Assembly: GCA_039707465.1 (NCBI GenBank)
Contig: CM077647.1
Coordinates: forward strand, 47,580,110 to 47,644,109
Source of the DNA: Rhabdophis nuchalis
Lineage: Eukaryota > Chordata > Lepidosauria > Squamata > Natricidae
Length of the DNA stretch: 64,000 bases
Direction: 5' to 3'
Made by a program: the position numbers and the translations under genes. The notes below the pieces were generated by a model. That model saw nothing but the letters and a program-made list of their open reading frames with translations. It did no database searches and was not told where the DNA came from. This document shows positions 44,464-54,095 of the stretch, in pieces (within the stretch, counting starts at the first letter, position 1; the number at the start of each line of letters is the position of its first letter).

Positions 44464-45685
44464 CCATATTTTTCAGAGTATAAGATGCATCTTTTTCCCT
44501 CTAAAAAGAGGCTGAAAATCTGGGTGCGCCTTATACATCGAATACAGCATTTTTTGCCTCCTGAAACCCTACCCCTTCACCAAAATGACCACGTGCATAC
44601 CCTTAGGGAGGCTTCCAGAGAGCTCCTGGAGGCTGGGGAGGGCAGAAATGAGCAAAAAACAGGGCGTTTTTGCCCCGCCCAGCCCCCAGCAGCACTCTAT
44701 AAGCCTCCATAAGGCTATGCACCAAAAAATGGCCCATTTTCACAAAAAAATGGGCTGTTTTTCCTTGTTTTGGGCCTCCCCCAGGAGCACTCTGCAAGCC
44801 CACCCCCAAGGCTGTTCATGCCTTTTATTATTTTTTTAAACGGGCCCATTTTCATGAAAAACAAGCTGTTTGGGGGAGATTTGCAAAGTGAAAAAAGGAT
44901 TTTTTTTTCCCTTTCAGAAAGCTGTTTAGTTAGAGTGATTGATGAGAATTGGTCAAGTACTGTGCCTGCAGAAACCAAGATTTGTTCCAAAGGTGGCCAG
45001 TGATTTCTTTCTCCAGCACATGGGTAAATACACCTGGAAATATCTACCTATCTACCTACCTACTCTCTCACTCTCTCTCTCCCTATCTACTGTATTTCCC
45101 TCTCTCTATTTCTCTCTATTTTTCTCTCTCTATCCCTCTACCTACCTACCTACCTACCTATCTACACACACTCTCTCCCTACCTACCTATATATTTATTC
45201 AATTTATACCCCGCCCTTCTCCAAACGGACCCAGGGCGGCGATATATTTCTCTCTCTCCCCCCTCTATCTACCTATCTACCTACTCTCTCCCCCTACCTA
45301 TCGACTGTATTTCTCTCTCTCTCTCTATTTCTCTCTCTCTATCCCTCTACCTACTTATCTATCTACACACACTATCTCTCCCTACTTACCTACCTACTGT
45401 ATATCTCTCTCACTCACTCTCTTCTTTATCTACCTACTTACCTAACTACACACTCTGTCTCCCTACCTACCTACTTACTGTATTTTATATCTCTCTCTCT
45501 CCCCCTCTACCTACCTACCTACCTACCTACCTACCTACCTACCTACCTACCTACTCTCTCTCTCTCTCTCCCTACCTACCTACTGTATTTCTCTCTCTTT
45601 CTCTCCCTCTCTATCCCAAAATTTGCCTCTTCAAAACCTGGGTGTGTCTTATACTCCGGTGCGTCTTATACTCCGAAAAATATGG
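44464..45685. mobile_element. TA-flanked DNA transposon, 'GAGTATAAGATGC' termini
   Basis: The left end CCATATTTTTCAGAGTATAA and the right end ACTCCGAAAAATATGG are inverted, each next to TA (44462-44463 and 45686-45687). No transposase is seen. The left interior holds a run of imperfect GCCTCC…CAGGAGCACTCT modules, and the right interior is TACC/TCTC microsatellite. A similar module set is in the hAT MITE at 54679-55314. Confidence 0.65.
45045..45618. repeat. TACC/CTCT microsatellite with an L2 tail inside
   Basis: CTAC and CTCT units over about 570 bp, including roughly 16 consecutive TACC units at 45509-45553. At 45186-45240 a short L2 3' end (ACCCCGCCCTTCTCC, ACCCAGGGCGGC) interrupts it. 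The long Tyr/Leu/Pro/Ser-rich plus-strand frames are artefacts. Confidence 0.85.
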
Positions 45686-45687
45686 TA

Positions 45688-46377
45688 CCTCAAGGTCATT
45701 TATTGTTTCACGCACAAATACATGCACATGCACATACCTCTCATGTTGCTCCCACTGCCACACTGTCAATACCATCAAGGTCTTTGTGCTTATAATGCCT
45801 CTTTTTCTTTTTTTATACAGAGACTCAGGTGTATAGAAATAAATGCAGACATAGAACTTTTATTGTCCTCTTTCTTAAATAAAATCTGCACATTTTCACA
45901 TGTTTATAACTTTCCAGATAAAAATCTAATTGGCTAGGCCTCTAGATTTCCATTTTGGTGCATCACCAAAATGGAAAAATCATTGCAATTGATGGTTCTC
46001 ATTTTTAATATTTTCCATCAGTGTATCAAAGCTTAATCAATCCCACCTGGGCACTTTTTCTCACATTTTCTTCTACTTGAGTACAAGTGCCTTTATTAAT
46101 TCTGATACTTTTTTTCACGTAAACTAAAATCTTCCTGAGCAAACTTCTTGGGCTTCTTATTCTGCTTTGGTTGAGTCTCACGTTCTCTTATCTTTCAACC
46201 ATCTCCATTCACACAAATACATGACATTCAATTAATAGATCGTTATAGCACAGCATTACACAATGGTTCCCATTATAAACTAGTAGCAATGCACTGACAC
46301 CCTGTGGTCCATGATCCATTAATTAATATGGTCATATGTAACTAACTCATTCAGACAATACTTGGGGCCTAATAATA
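45688..46377. other. Intergenic, no gene recognised
   Basis: Unique-looking sequence. A short inverted repeat CCATTTTGGTG/CACCAAAATGG lies at about 45951-45974. Confidence 0.45.
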
Positions 46378-46722
46378 GGGACGCAGTGACTCAGTGGCTA
46401 AGATGCTGAGCTTGTCGATCAGAAAGGTCGGCAATTCAGCAGTTTGAATGCCTAGTGCCGCATAACAGAGTGAGCTCCCATTATTTTCCCAGCTTCTGCC
46501 AACCGAGCAGTTCGAAAGCACCCAAAAAATGCAAGTAGAAAAGTGCCATCCTTGGTGGGAAGGTAACAGCGTTCTGTGTCTTAGGCTTTAGTCCTGCTGG
46601 CCACATGACCACAGAGATGTCTTTGGACAGCGCTGGCTCTTCGGTTTAGAAATGGAGATGAGCATCGCCCCCTAGAGTCGGGAATAACTAGCACATATGT
46701 GCAAGGGGAAACTTTACCTTTA
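46378..46722 (+). mobile_element. tRNA-derived SINE
   Basis: The head reads GGACGCAGTGACTCAGTGGC (A-box-like TGACTCAGTGG), then AGCAGTTTGAATGCC (a B-box-like GGTTCGAATCC with changes). The body has CCATCCTTGGTGGGAAGGTAAC and GACAGCGCTGGCTCTTCGG, and the end is GTGCAAGGGGAAACTTTACC. It is the plus-strand counterpart of 28892-29238. The flanks TAATAATAG and TAATGATAT may be an imperfect target duplication. Confidence 0.75.
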
Positions 46723-47478
46723 ATGATATGGAGAGGCCTTTAAACATTTTATCTTAGAGACAATAAGTCATGGAGAATTTCCCCATCAGCCAAGAAAAAT
46801 ATCCTGGCATCTAAGCAGAATAGTATACTGTTGTGTAAAATAGAAAGTAATTATCATCTTGTCCTTTATGTCTAGTTTCTCTTCCAAGAGCTTATGAGAA
46901 GGCAAGGAAAGAAAAATAGGCATAAAATCATACAATTGTAAATCTAAGAGGAAAGCTTTAAGAAAACAATTTCCCTTTTCTCTGTAAACAAGTACCTGGC
47001 TGCTGCTTGGATTCTTTGAAAGAAAAAACAAAGTAGTTGTACAAAACTATGGGAACCAGACACCCCTGTATAAAAGAATAAATCTCAACAGACCCTTCTA
47101 CATTCACTTTAATTCACATTTTAAGCCTTGATTTTCATCATTGGGTATCAGTAACATAAGAATATTGTTGGCAGTAAATTATTGGTAAACTGTAGTTCAC
47201 TAATTAGGAAACCTGATGTGCAGCTGAATTTGGTCAAATTAATCAACAGGTTTGCATCCTTCAAGTTTTCATTATATTTTGATTTATTTACTGCCAAGTT
47301 CCCTTCCATTTCATGAGAAATGTCAGAATAAGGTACCTGAGTCCACTCTTATTTCATGTTATTAAATTGTTGTAGCCAAAGAATGTATTAAACTAGGATA
47401 ATTAACTCATGTGTTTTCCAAATGGAAAATGTTGAAGGTTTTTTTACAAAAATAAAGTATTAATTTATATATATATAC
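46723..47478. other. Intergenic, no gene recognised
   Basis: AT-rich sequence with short frames and no motif. Confidence 0.45.
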
Positions 47479-47550
47479 AGAAAGCCATGAGTTCCCGTTG
47501 TGTGATTTTTTAAATGTGTGTTAGTTTTATGAGCTGATCAATAAATAAAT

Positions 47551-47609
47551 CAGAGAGACTAGTATAGATCTATTTCAAGCTTTTTAGCTCTCATCAGCTA
47601 GCCATACCC
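47551..47609 (-). ncRNA. Hammerhead-ribozyme-like motif A
   Basis: On the minus strand: stem I strand GGCTAG, core CTGATGA, stem II GAGCT-AAAA-AGCTT, then GAAA, stem III AT-rich palindrome (ATAGATCTAT), A, and the stem I partner CTAGTC. All core residues are present. The stem II pair next to the core is G·U rather than G-C, which usually lowers activity. Confidence 0.6.
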
Positions 47610-47626
47610 TGGTTCGAATCCCAGTA

Positions 47627-47686
47627 AGGGTATGGTTAGTTGATGAGAGCTAAAAAGCTCGAAATAAATCTATACTAGTCTCCCTG
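47627..47686 (+). ncRNA. Hammerhead-ribozyme-like motif B (core mutated)
   Basis: The same layout as motif A on the opposite strand, but the core reads TTGATGA instead of CTGATGA. Loss of the conserved C at position 3 is expected to abolish cleavage. Stem II has a G-C closing pair (GAGCT/AGCTC). It sits head-to-head with motif A, 17 bp apart. Confidence 0.55.
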
Positions 47687-48042
47687 ATTTATTTATTGAT
47701 CAGCTCATAAAACTAACATGTGTGTGTGTGTGTGTGTGTGTGTGTTATGTTTTTGAGCTGATCAATAAATAAATCAGGGAGACTAGTATAGCTAGCAGAA
47801 AAGGAAACAATATGTCTCCTCCCTTAATTGGGGACCTAACAGGGTGTTGTGGAACAATAATATATAGATATATATAATGGTTCCCCAACACCCTGTTAGG
47901 GTCCCAATAAGGGAGGAGACATACTGTTTCCTTTTCTGCCTTTCGGCTCATCACCAGAGACCATCTAGACAGAAAGCCATGAGTTCCATTGTGTAATTTT
48001 TTTATATGTGTGTTACGTTTTTGAGCTGATCAATAAATAAGA

Positions 48043-48103
48043 CAGGAAGACTAGTATAGATCTATTTCGAGCTTTTTAGCTCTCATCAGCTAGCCATACC
48101 CTT
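48043..48103 (-). ncRNA. Hammerhead-ribozyme-like motif C (best core)
   Basis: Minus strand: AGGGTAT-GGCTAG, CTGATGA, stem II GAGCT-AAAA-AGCTC (five pairs, closing G-C), GAAA, stem III ATAGATCTAT (at least three pairs), A, then CTAGTC. Stem I GGCTAG/CTAGTC forms six pairs including one G·U. All invariant core bases are present. The predicted cleavage is 3' of the A at 48055 (minus sense). The AUA site fits the NUH rule but is not the most common triplet. Type I topology with outer AGG/CCT pairing gives an internal loop that could contact loop II. Confidence 0.7.
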
Positions 48104-48179
48104 ACTGGGATTCGAACCAGGGCTGTATTGCATATCAGGCAAGAGCCTTTAGCCATTCAGCTAGCCAGGTTCTCAGCCA
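48104..48179 (-). other. tRNA-like module between inverted hammerheads
   Basis: On the minus strand it has an A-box-like GCTGAATGGCTAA, an anticodon-like hairpin TTGC-CTGATAT-GCAA (7-base loop, T33, apparent anticodon GAT, isoleucine-like), and a B-box GGTTCGAATCC. The T stem is imperfect and the acceptor stem is not convincing. It is a tRNA-derived segment rather than a gene. Confidence 0.5.
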
Positions 48180-48237
48180 GGTATGGCTAGCTGATGAGAG
48201 CTAAAAAGCTTGAAATAGATCTATACTAGTCTCCTTG
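48180..48237 (+). ncRNA. Hammerhead-ribozyme-like motif D
   Basis: Plus strand: GGCTAG, CTGATGA, GAGCT-AAAA-AGCTT, GAAA, ATAGATCTAT-A, CTAGTC. The core is complete with a G·U pair at the base of stem II. It is the inverted partner of motif C across a tRNA-like segment. Confidence 0.6.
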
Positions 48238-48443
48238 ATTTATTTATTGATCAGCTCATAAAACTAACACACATATTAAAAAAATCACACAATGGAACTC
48301 ACGGCTTTCTGTCTAGATGGTGTCTGGTGATGAGCCGAAAGGCAGAAGAGGAAAGCAGTATGCTTCCTTCCTTAATTGGGGCCCTAACAGGGTGTTGTGG
48401 AACAATTATAGATACTTATCCTCCTGTCTCAGCTGATGCAATA

Positions 48444-48516
48444 AGGGAACCTGACTGGTTGAATGGCTAAAGGTTCTTGCCTGATATGCAATACAGCCCC
48501 GGTTCGAATCCCAGTA
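48444..48516 (+). other. tRNA-like module upstream of hammerhead E
   Basis: GGGAACCTGACTGGTTGAAT with TGGTTGAATGG as A box, the anticodon-like hairpin TTGC-CTGATAT-GCAA, and GGTTCGAATCC as B box. It is the same segment as the inverted copy at 48104-48179; a remnant (GGTTCGAATCCCAG) also lies between motifs A and B at 47611. Its A and B boxes could act as an internal RNA polymerase III promoter upstream of the ribozyme. Confidence 0.5.
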
Positions 48517-48576
48517 AGGGTATGGCTAGCTGATGAGAGCTAAAAAGCTTGAAATAGATCTATACTAGTCTCCCTG
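48517..48576 (+). ncRNA. Hammerhead-ribozyme-like motif E
   Basis: Plus strand, the same core as motif D, with outer stem AGGG (48517-48520) able to pair with CCCT (48572-48575) beyond a small internal loop. The predicted cleavage lies between 48564 and 48565. It lies 3' of a tRNA-like segment and 4 bp upstream of the L2 insertion. Confidence 0.65.
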
Positions 48577-48580
48577 ATTT

Positions 48581-51500
48581 TTATTTATTTATTTATATTA
48601 GATTTATACCCCGCCCTTCTCCAAAAGGACCCAGGGCGGCGCACAGGAATTTAAAAGATACATACAAAAATCAAATAGAAAATTTAAAAACTTATTAAAT
48701 ACCCATCCTGCGCTAAAAACCAAATTAAAATCCCAAAAAATTAAAAACTGTCTAAAATAGTCACAGGGGAGGTTACGCTAGGTCGGCTTAATGAAAGAAA
48801 TGTGTCTTTAGACACTGGCGGAAGAGGCGGAGGTCTGAGATGGTGTGAAGTTCAGGGGGTAGGTCGTTCCAAAGGGCAGGGCCCGCCACACAGAAGGCCC
48901 TTCCCCTGGGTGTCGCCAGTCGGCATTGTCCGGCCGACGGCACCCTGAGAAGGCCCTCTTTGTGGGAGCGGATCGGTCGAAGGGATGTATGGGGCAGGAG
49001 ATGGTCTCCCATATAACTAAGTCCCAAGCCATGGAGTGCTTTGAAGATGGTCGTCAAAACCTTGAAGCGCACCCGAAAGGCCACAGGAAGCCAGTGCAGC
49101 TCGCGCAGGATCGGTGTTATATGGGAGTGTCTAGGAGCTCCCATAATCACCCGCGCGGCTGCATTCTGAACTAGCTGTAGCTTTCGAGTGCACCTCAAGG
49201 GAAGCCCCATGTAGAGAGCATTACAGTAGTTGAGTCGGGACGTCATGAGTGCTTGAGTGACTGTGCGAAGGGCAGCCCAGTCCAGTAAGGGGTGCAATTG
49301 GCGCATCAGGCATACCTGATGGAACGCCCCCCTGGCCACGGCCGCCACATGATCCTCCATGGACAGCCGGGAATCCAGGAGGACACCCAAATTGCGCGCC
49401 CTCTCCACGGGAGCTGGTGTTTGCCCCCAATGGCCAGAGTTGGAGTAATCTGGCTGAACCGGGGTGCCGGAAACCACAGCCACTCAGTCTTGGACGGGTT
49501 GAGCTTGAGTTTGTTACTACCCATCCAGATCCGTACGGCCTCCAAACACCGGGACAACACCTCGGCGGCATCGTTGGGGTGGTTTGGGGTGGATATGTAC
49601 AGCTGAGTATCATCAGCGTACAGATGATATCCCACCCCAAAACCACGGATGATCTCACTCAGCGGCTTCATATATGTGTTGAATAGGAGGGGCGAGAGGA
49701 CCAACCCCTGAGGAACCCTGCATAGGAGGGGTCTCGAGGCCGACCTCTGCCCCCCTGCCAAAACATATTGCGACCAACCAGAGACGTAGGACGAGAACCA
49801 CTGTAAAACGGTGCCTCACAGCCCCAACCCCCCCAGTCGGTGCAATAGGATACCATGGTCGATGGTATCAAAAGCCGCTGAGAGGTCTAACAGGACTAGG
49901 ATAGAGGAATATCCTCTATCCCGCGCCCTCCAGAGATCATCAACCAACGTGACCAATGCCGTCTCGGTGCTGTGACCGGGTCGGAAGCCGGACTGGCGCG
50001 GGTCTAGATAATCAATTTCCTCCAGGTGTCGTGGAAACTGTTGGGCCACCACACTCTCTACAACCTTCGCTAAAAAGTGAAGGTTGGAGACTGGATGATA
50101 GTTTTCTAATAATGCTGGGTCCAAGGACGGCTTCTTGAGGAGGGTCCTTACTACCGCCTCTTTCAAGATGGCAGGCAAGGACCCCTCACTCAAAGATGCG
50201 TTGACAATGCCCTGGAGCCAGCCTCGTGTCGTCTCCCAGGATGCCAGTACAAGCCAGGAGGGACACGGGTCAAATAAACATGTGGTAGCCTTAAGTCTCT
50301 TTGACAACTTGTCCATATCTTTGGTAGTAACAAAGTCAAACTCCTCCCAGTATGGTGCCTCAAGAACAGCCTCGGACAATCCGACCGGACCACTCTCGAT
50401 GAAGGGTAGCTCATTCCGAATCCGAGTGATTTTGTCCTGCAGATAAATCCCAAATTCCTCTGCTCGTCCCTGCAGAGGGGCTTCCCGCGGCCTCTGGTGA
50501 AGGAGGGAGCAGGTCACCCCAAACAGGGCGGCAGGGCAGTTATCTGCGGATGCAATAAGGGTGGCACAATACTCACGTTTGGCCACCCTTATCGCCACTA
50601 AGTAAGTCCTAATATAGGTTCTCACTAGTGTTCGGTTGGCTTCGGAGCGAGAGGATCTCCATCTGCTCTCTAGGCGTCTCTTGTGGCGTTTCATCTCCCT
50701 CAGCTCCTCGGTGAACCAAGGAGCCTGGGTGATTCGTCGCCGCAAGAGAGGCCACAAGGGCGCGACTCGGTCCAAGGCCCCCGTGACCGCACTTAACCAT
50801 GCGGCCACTAGGTCCTCAGTCGAGTTGCGGGGCAGGGTCACAGGAATTGGCCCAAGCTCCCTCTGGAACATTTCAGGGTCCATCAGGAGCCTGGGGTGGA
50901 ACCATATAGGAATATCAGGCTCCGCCCCCCCACGGTGAGGTGCGGCGATTGGAAAGTCCAGCCGAAGGAGAGCATGATCTGTCCATGACAGGGGTGTAAT
51001 GGCTAAATCCCCTATTCCCAGATCACTACTCCACTGTCCCGAGATGAAGATTAAGTCCAGGGTGTGTCCACCCTCGTGAGTAGGGCCTAAAACTACCTGG
51101 GTCAGGTCCATGGCTGTCATGGAGGCCATGAACTCCCGAGCTACTCCAGAGGTCTCGTCTACTGACGGCAGGTTGAAGTCCCTCATGACCAATAGTCTGG
51201 CTGTCTCAACCGCCGCCTCGGCTATCACCTCTAGGAGCTCGGGCAGGGCTGTTGTTGCATAGTGAGGAGCCAGGTATACAACTAACATGCCCAACTGCCT
51301 CCCTAAGCCCCACTTCACGAGGAGGGACTCACATCCAGTCATCTGAGGGATCGTGGTCTCCTTCGGCTCAAGACCTTCCCTAACCATAATTGCCACCCTC
51401 CACCCCTCCCTAGGGCCCTAGGCTGATGGAAGGCTCGGTAGCCTGGTGGGTACATTTCTACAAGGGGTAGTTCTCCCTCGTGGCCCAACCAGGTTTCCGT

Positions 51501-52019
51501 TATACCCACCAGGACTGGGTCCCCCTCTGACACAAGGTCATGGATGAGGGGGGCTTTTTGTACCACGGACCTGGCGTTGCATAACATCAGCCTAGGGCCC
51601 CGGTTCTGTGGTTCTTGCCCACCTAGTCTGTGATGGGAGCATGGGGGTTTGGAGCGCGTGACCGCCCGTAACCAGCGGCCACGGTCCTCCAACAGGTAAT
51701 GTCCGTCCCGTCTCCCACCGCCCCTGCCCCTCCCCAAGACCGAACTGATGAGAAATACCTCAGTGGAAACGACCCCCCCTTCCCCCTCCTCCGTTTCTCT
51801 ACTTCCACTGGCCAGCCCTATAATTTGAAACACACCCCCACCTGACTATCCCCCCCACCTCCCTGGAACCCCCTAAAAGCCGAATTAAAAATTTATATAA
51901 AAACCCTCTGAGTTTGCGCTTCACCCACCTCTCTGGTTCTATCAATCCATCCTCGAGGTGGGCCCGTGTTAGACCAGGGGGCCAGGCCTGCGAGAGAGGG
52001 AACTCCCGCAGGCAAAGGA
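48581..52019 (-). mobile_element. Full-length L2 LINE (~3.44 kb) with target duplication
   Basis: Minus-strand L2 from a TTTATTTATT tail and the 'GGACCCAGGGCGGC' 3' UTR to a 5' end near GGGAACTCCCGCAGGCAAAGG. The host sequence, CTCCCTGATTTATTTATTGATCAGC in intact repeats, is broken here with TGATTT on both sides (48576-48580 region and 52021). This is the only complete L2 in the window with both ends defined. It has a ~0.4-kb 5' region and one long coding region; no ORF1 is seen. Confidence 0.85.
48788..51680 (-). pseudogene. L2 ORF2: endonuclease, RT and C-terminal domain
   Basis: In coding order: the endonuclease start ([27 protein letters not shown]) in the frame at 51339-51680; a 526-codon frame (49816-51396) with the endonuclease C-terminus ([27 protein letters not shown]), linker, and RT fingers/palm start ([14 protein letters not shown]); a frame at 49306-49761 with [10 protein letters not shown]; and 48788-49483 with the thumb and the terminal ALWNDLPPEL block. 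At least three frame changes, near 51390, 49815 and 49400, disable it. In active L2 this protein nicks DNA and copies its own RNA at the nick. Confidence 0.85.
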
Positions 52020-52662
52020 TTGATTTATTGATCAGCTCATAAAATTAACACACATATTTAAAAAATCACACAATGGAACTCATGGCTTTCTGTCTAGATG
52101 GTCTCTGGTGATGAGCCGAAAGGCAGAAGAGGAAAGCAGTATGCTTCCTGCGAAGATGCCACCCTTCCTTAAATCTTGGTTGTGGTGGTGGTGGAGTGCT
52201 GACTCTGTTGTGAGTGGGTTGATTGGCTGTGCAGCTGTATCATGATTGGTAGATTGATGCTGATTGGTCCTATTTGTATGTTTCTCCTTATTTTGAATTT
52301 CAATGGCTTGGGTTGGGTGGAGGGTGGGGCTTGTCTGTTGGTCAGTGCTGGTTTCCAGATGTCTGGTAGGTGGGAGGTGTCATCACATTTGTTCATATTG
52401 TTAGGTTGTTTCTCTATTTCGATGGCGTCTCTGATTATTCTCCTGTTGAGCTGTTCAGCCTTGGAGATCAATTTAGTTCCTTCAAAGTCAATATCATGTC
52501 CTGTAACTTTGAAATATTGATAGAGAGATGAGGTTTTAAGATGTTTTTTTAACTGAATTTTTATGTTCTGCGATGCGTGCATTTATTCTTCTATTAGTTT
52601 GTCCTATGTAAGTTGCAGGGCAGATTTTACATGGAATTTTGTAGAGTCCTTGGTTTTCCAGC
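52020..52662 (-). mobile_element. Penelope-like element 3' part, 5'-truncated
   Basis: 52020-52150 is the end of a hammerhead-bearing repeat unit (linker, CTTTCTGTCTAGATGGTCTC, TGATGAGCCGAAAGGCAG). Then follow coding sequence and 3' non-coding sequence of a PLE read on the minus strand. The coding part stops abruptly at about 52662, where unrelated sequence begins. The hammerhead in the adjoining unit (motif E) is on the strand opposite to this ORF. Confidence 0.7.
52169..52662 (-). pseudogene. PLE GIY-YIG endonuclease fragment
   Basis: The minus-strand frame contains LYKIPCKICPATYIGQTNRR then INARIAEHKNSV, the PLE-type GIY-YIG core with the CxxC zinc-like insertion. After a frame change it continues with TSSLYQYFKVTGHDIDFEGT and AEQLNRRIIRDAIEIEK, the end of the domain. 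In intact PLEs this C-terminal nuclease nicks the target for a telomerase-related reverse transcriptase. The RT domain is missing here. The tail (NRQAPPSTQPKPLKF) is low-complexity. Confidence 0.8.
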
Positions 52663-53156
52663 CTACAACACATTCATGCCAATTTCACCCTATTGCACCC
52701 TGTGGTGTAAATCCAGACCTTACTTGCTTTATGGACAGTTCCCCCTATTCTGAAGCACAACCCAGAATCATCTATTTCGTAACAGGTGATATATACATTT
52801 GATAAATAAATGATTGGAAACTTCCAGATTCCATAGGCAGGGACTTCAATGTTTGACCTAGTAGAATTTTTCTGTTTACAAAAAAGTTGTTACAATGGAT
52901 AGAGATAGTTTCAGAACAGCAACTCACCAAAAGGAAAAAAGTGAGACTGATATTCCTAACCTCATAGAAAACTCTTTATCCTTTGGCTTCTCTGTACATC
53001 AGTAAAAAAAAGTATTTTAATTACAAAAACATTTCAGAAACCAAAGTCAAATGGGATAATTGGCAAACAAAAATTATCTGTCAGAACATTATATTGATAT
53101 CAAAAGACAGTATATCAGTGTAACAGTTGTTAACTCTCACCTTCATGTATGGCCTG
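52663..53156. other. Intergenic, no gene recognised
   Basis: Unique-looking DNA beyond the PLE truncation. No motif is recognised. Confidence 0.4.
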
Positions 53157-53393
53157 CAGTTGTGGTAGGATTCAAATTTTTTTACTACTGGTTCTGTGGG
53201 CGTATCTTGGTGGGCGTGGCAGGGGAAGGTTACTGGAAAATCCCCATTCCCTCCTGATCAGCTGGGATTTGGGAGGCAGAGAATAGATTGGGGGGGGGCA
53301 GGCAGAAATGGTATTTACGGGTTCTCCGAACTACTCAAAATTTCCGCTACAGGTTCTCCAGAACTGGTCAGAACCTGCTGAATACCACCTCTG
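53157..53393. mobile_element. hAT MITE
   Basis: It begins CAGTTGTGGTAGGATTCAAA and ends GAATACCACCTCTG. Internal ACTACTGGTTCTGTGGGCGT and TCTCCAGAACTGGTCAGAAC blocks match the copy at 60133. GGCCTG lies at both ends, but the exact 8-bp duplication is ambiguous. Confidence 0.75.
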
Positions 53394-54095
53394 GCCTGGA
53401 GTAATTATTCACAATGTAGCAAACCTCAGTTGACTGCAAGGCTAACTTTTATGACTCATATCAGAATGACAGTGTTTTTTCCCCATTAGCTTCTAAACTG
53501 CATCTATGTGCGCTACTGTTATCAAGATAGAAAAATAAATCTAATGGAAACCATCCAGATAAAAAAGCTTGGCTGATTATTCTCATTAGTTCCTGTCTTG
53601 TCAGGTTTCAGGGCAATGGTAAGGTCACCAGGCAATTAGTTATTTTGAATCCAGCAACAATAATCACACCAGCAAATAAAGGGATTTAAAGCTTTATCAG
53701 CAGCTCATCAGACAAGAATTAAAAGCATAACATAAAAAGCATACATAGCAAGCAAATGACACCCAAATCTCTTGTAAGCTGCTAGGAGCTCTTGAATAAA
53801 GGGCAGCCAATTTCCACAATATCTAATGCCAAGTTCTGTGCAGAAGCTCCGCATAAACCACACAACTCTTAAGGTTTCTAATCAAAACCTGACACTATGA
53901 CTTCATGGCTCTGCTATGGTTGGGAGACTGTAAGACCTGACCTTGGCCTGGCTAGCAAATGACTCTGGGATGGGAATTGAAGGTTTAAGACTTTCACAGC
54001 TTTGAAGTTATGTGAAGAGAAATCCACCTTTTTTTCCTTTGTTTAGCAAACAAGTGTGGAAAACAAGGCCAGCTCAGAATTAGCTCTGAACTTAA
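53394..54095. other. Intergenic; possible solo LTR-like repeat inside
   Basis: At 53599-53894 a 296-bp segment is bounded by TGTCAGGTTT and AAACCTGACA. This is the TG…CA inverted border of a retroviral-type LTR, but no target duplication is visible and the interior is not recognised. The rest shows no feature. Confidence 0.35.

Larger units (their letters stand above)
47479..48580. mobile_element. PLE-associated hammerhead repeat array
   Basis: Repeated modules in both orientations. A plus-oriented unit runs: tRNA-like segment, hammerhead-like segment, TTATTTATTGATCAGCTCAT linker, ACACAATGGAACTCA, CTGTCTAGATGGTCTCTGG, TGATGAGCCGAAAGGCAG, and TTAATTGGGGCCCTAACAGG. Minus units are at about 47479-47610 and 47870-48180. 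Plus units are at 47626-47735 (shortened, with a (TG)n expansion) and 48180-48415. Another plus unit starts at 48444 and, after the L2 insertion, ends at 52150 beside a Penelope-like GIY-YIG fragment. PLE terminal repeats are known to be arranged in complex direct and inverted orders. Confidence 0.65.

Noticed and set aside
44939..45836. 295-codon Tyr/Leu/Ser/Pro-rich plus-strand frame
   Set aside because: It spans TACC/CTCT repeats and an L2 tail; not a gene.
48444..48516. Functional tRNA-Ile(GAT) gene
   Set aside because: The T stem and acceptor stem do not pair well, and the segment is part of a repeated module.
53599..53894. Solo LTR of an endogenous retrovirus
   Set aside because: TG…CA borders are present, but no target duplication, primer site or related internal sequence was found; kept only as a low-confidence remark.
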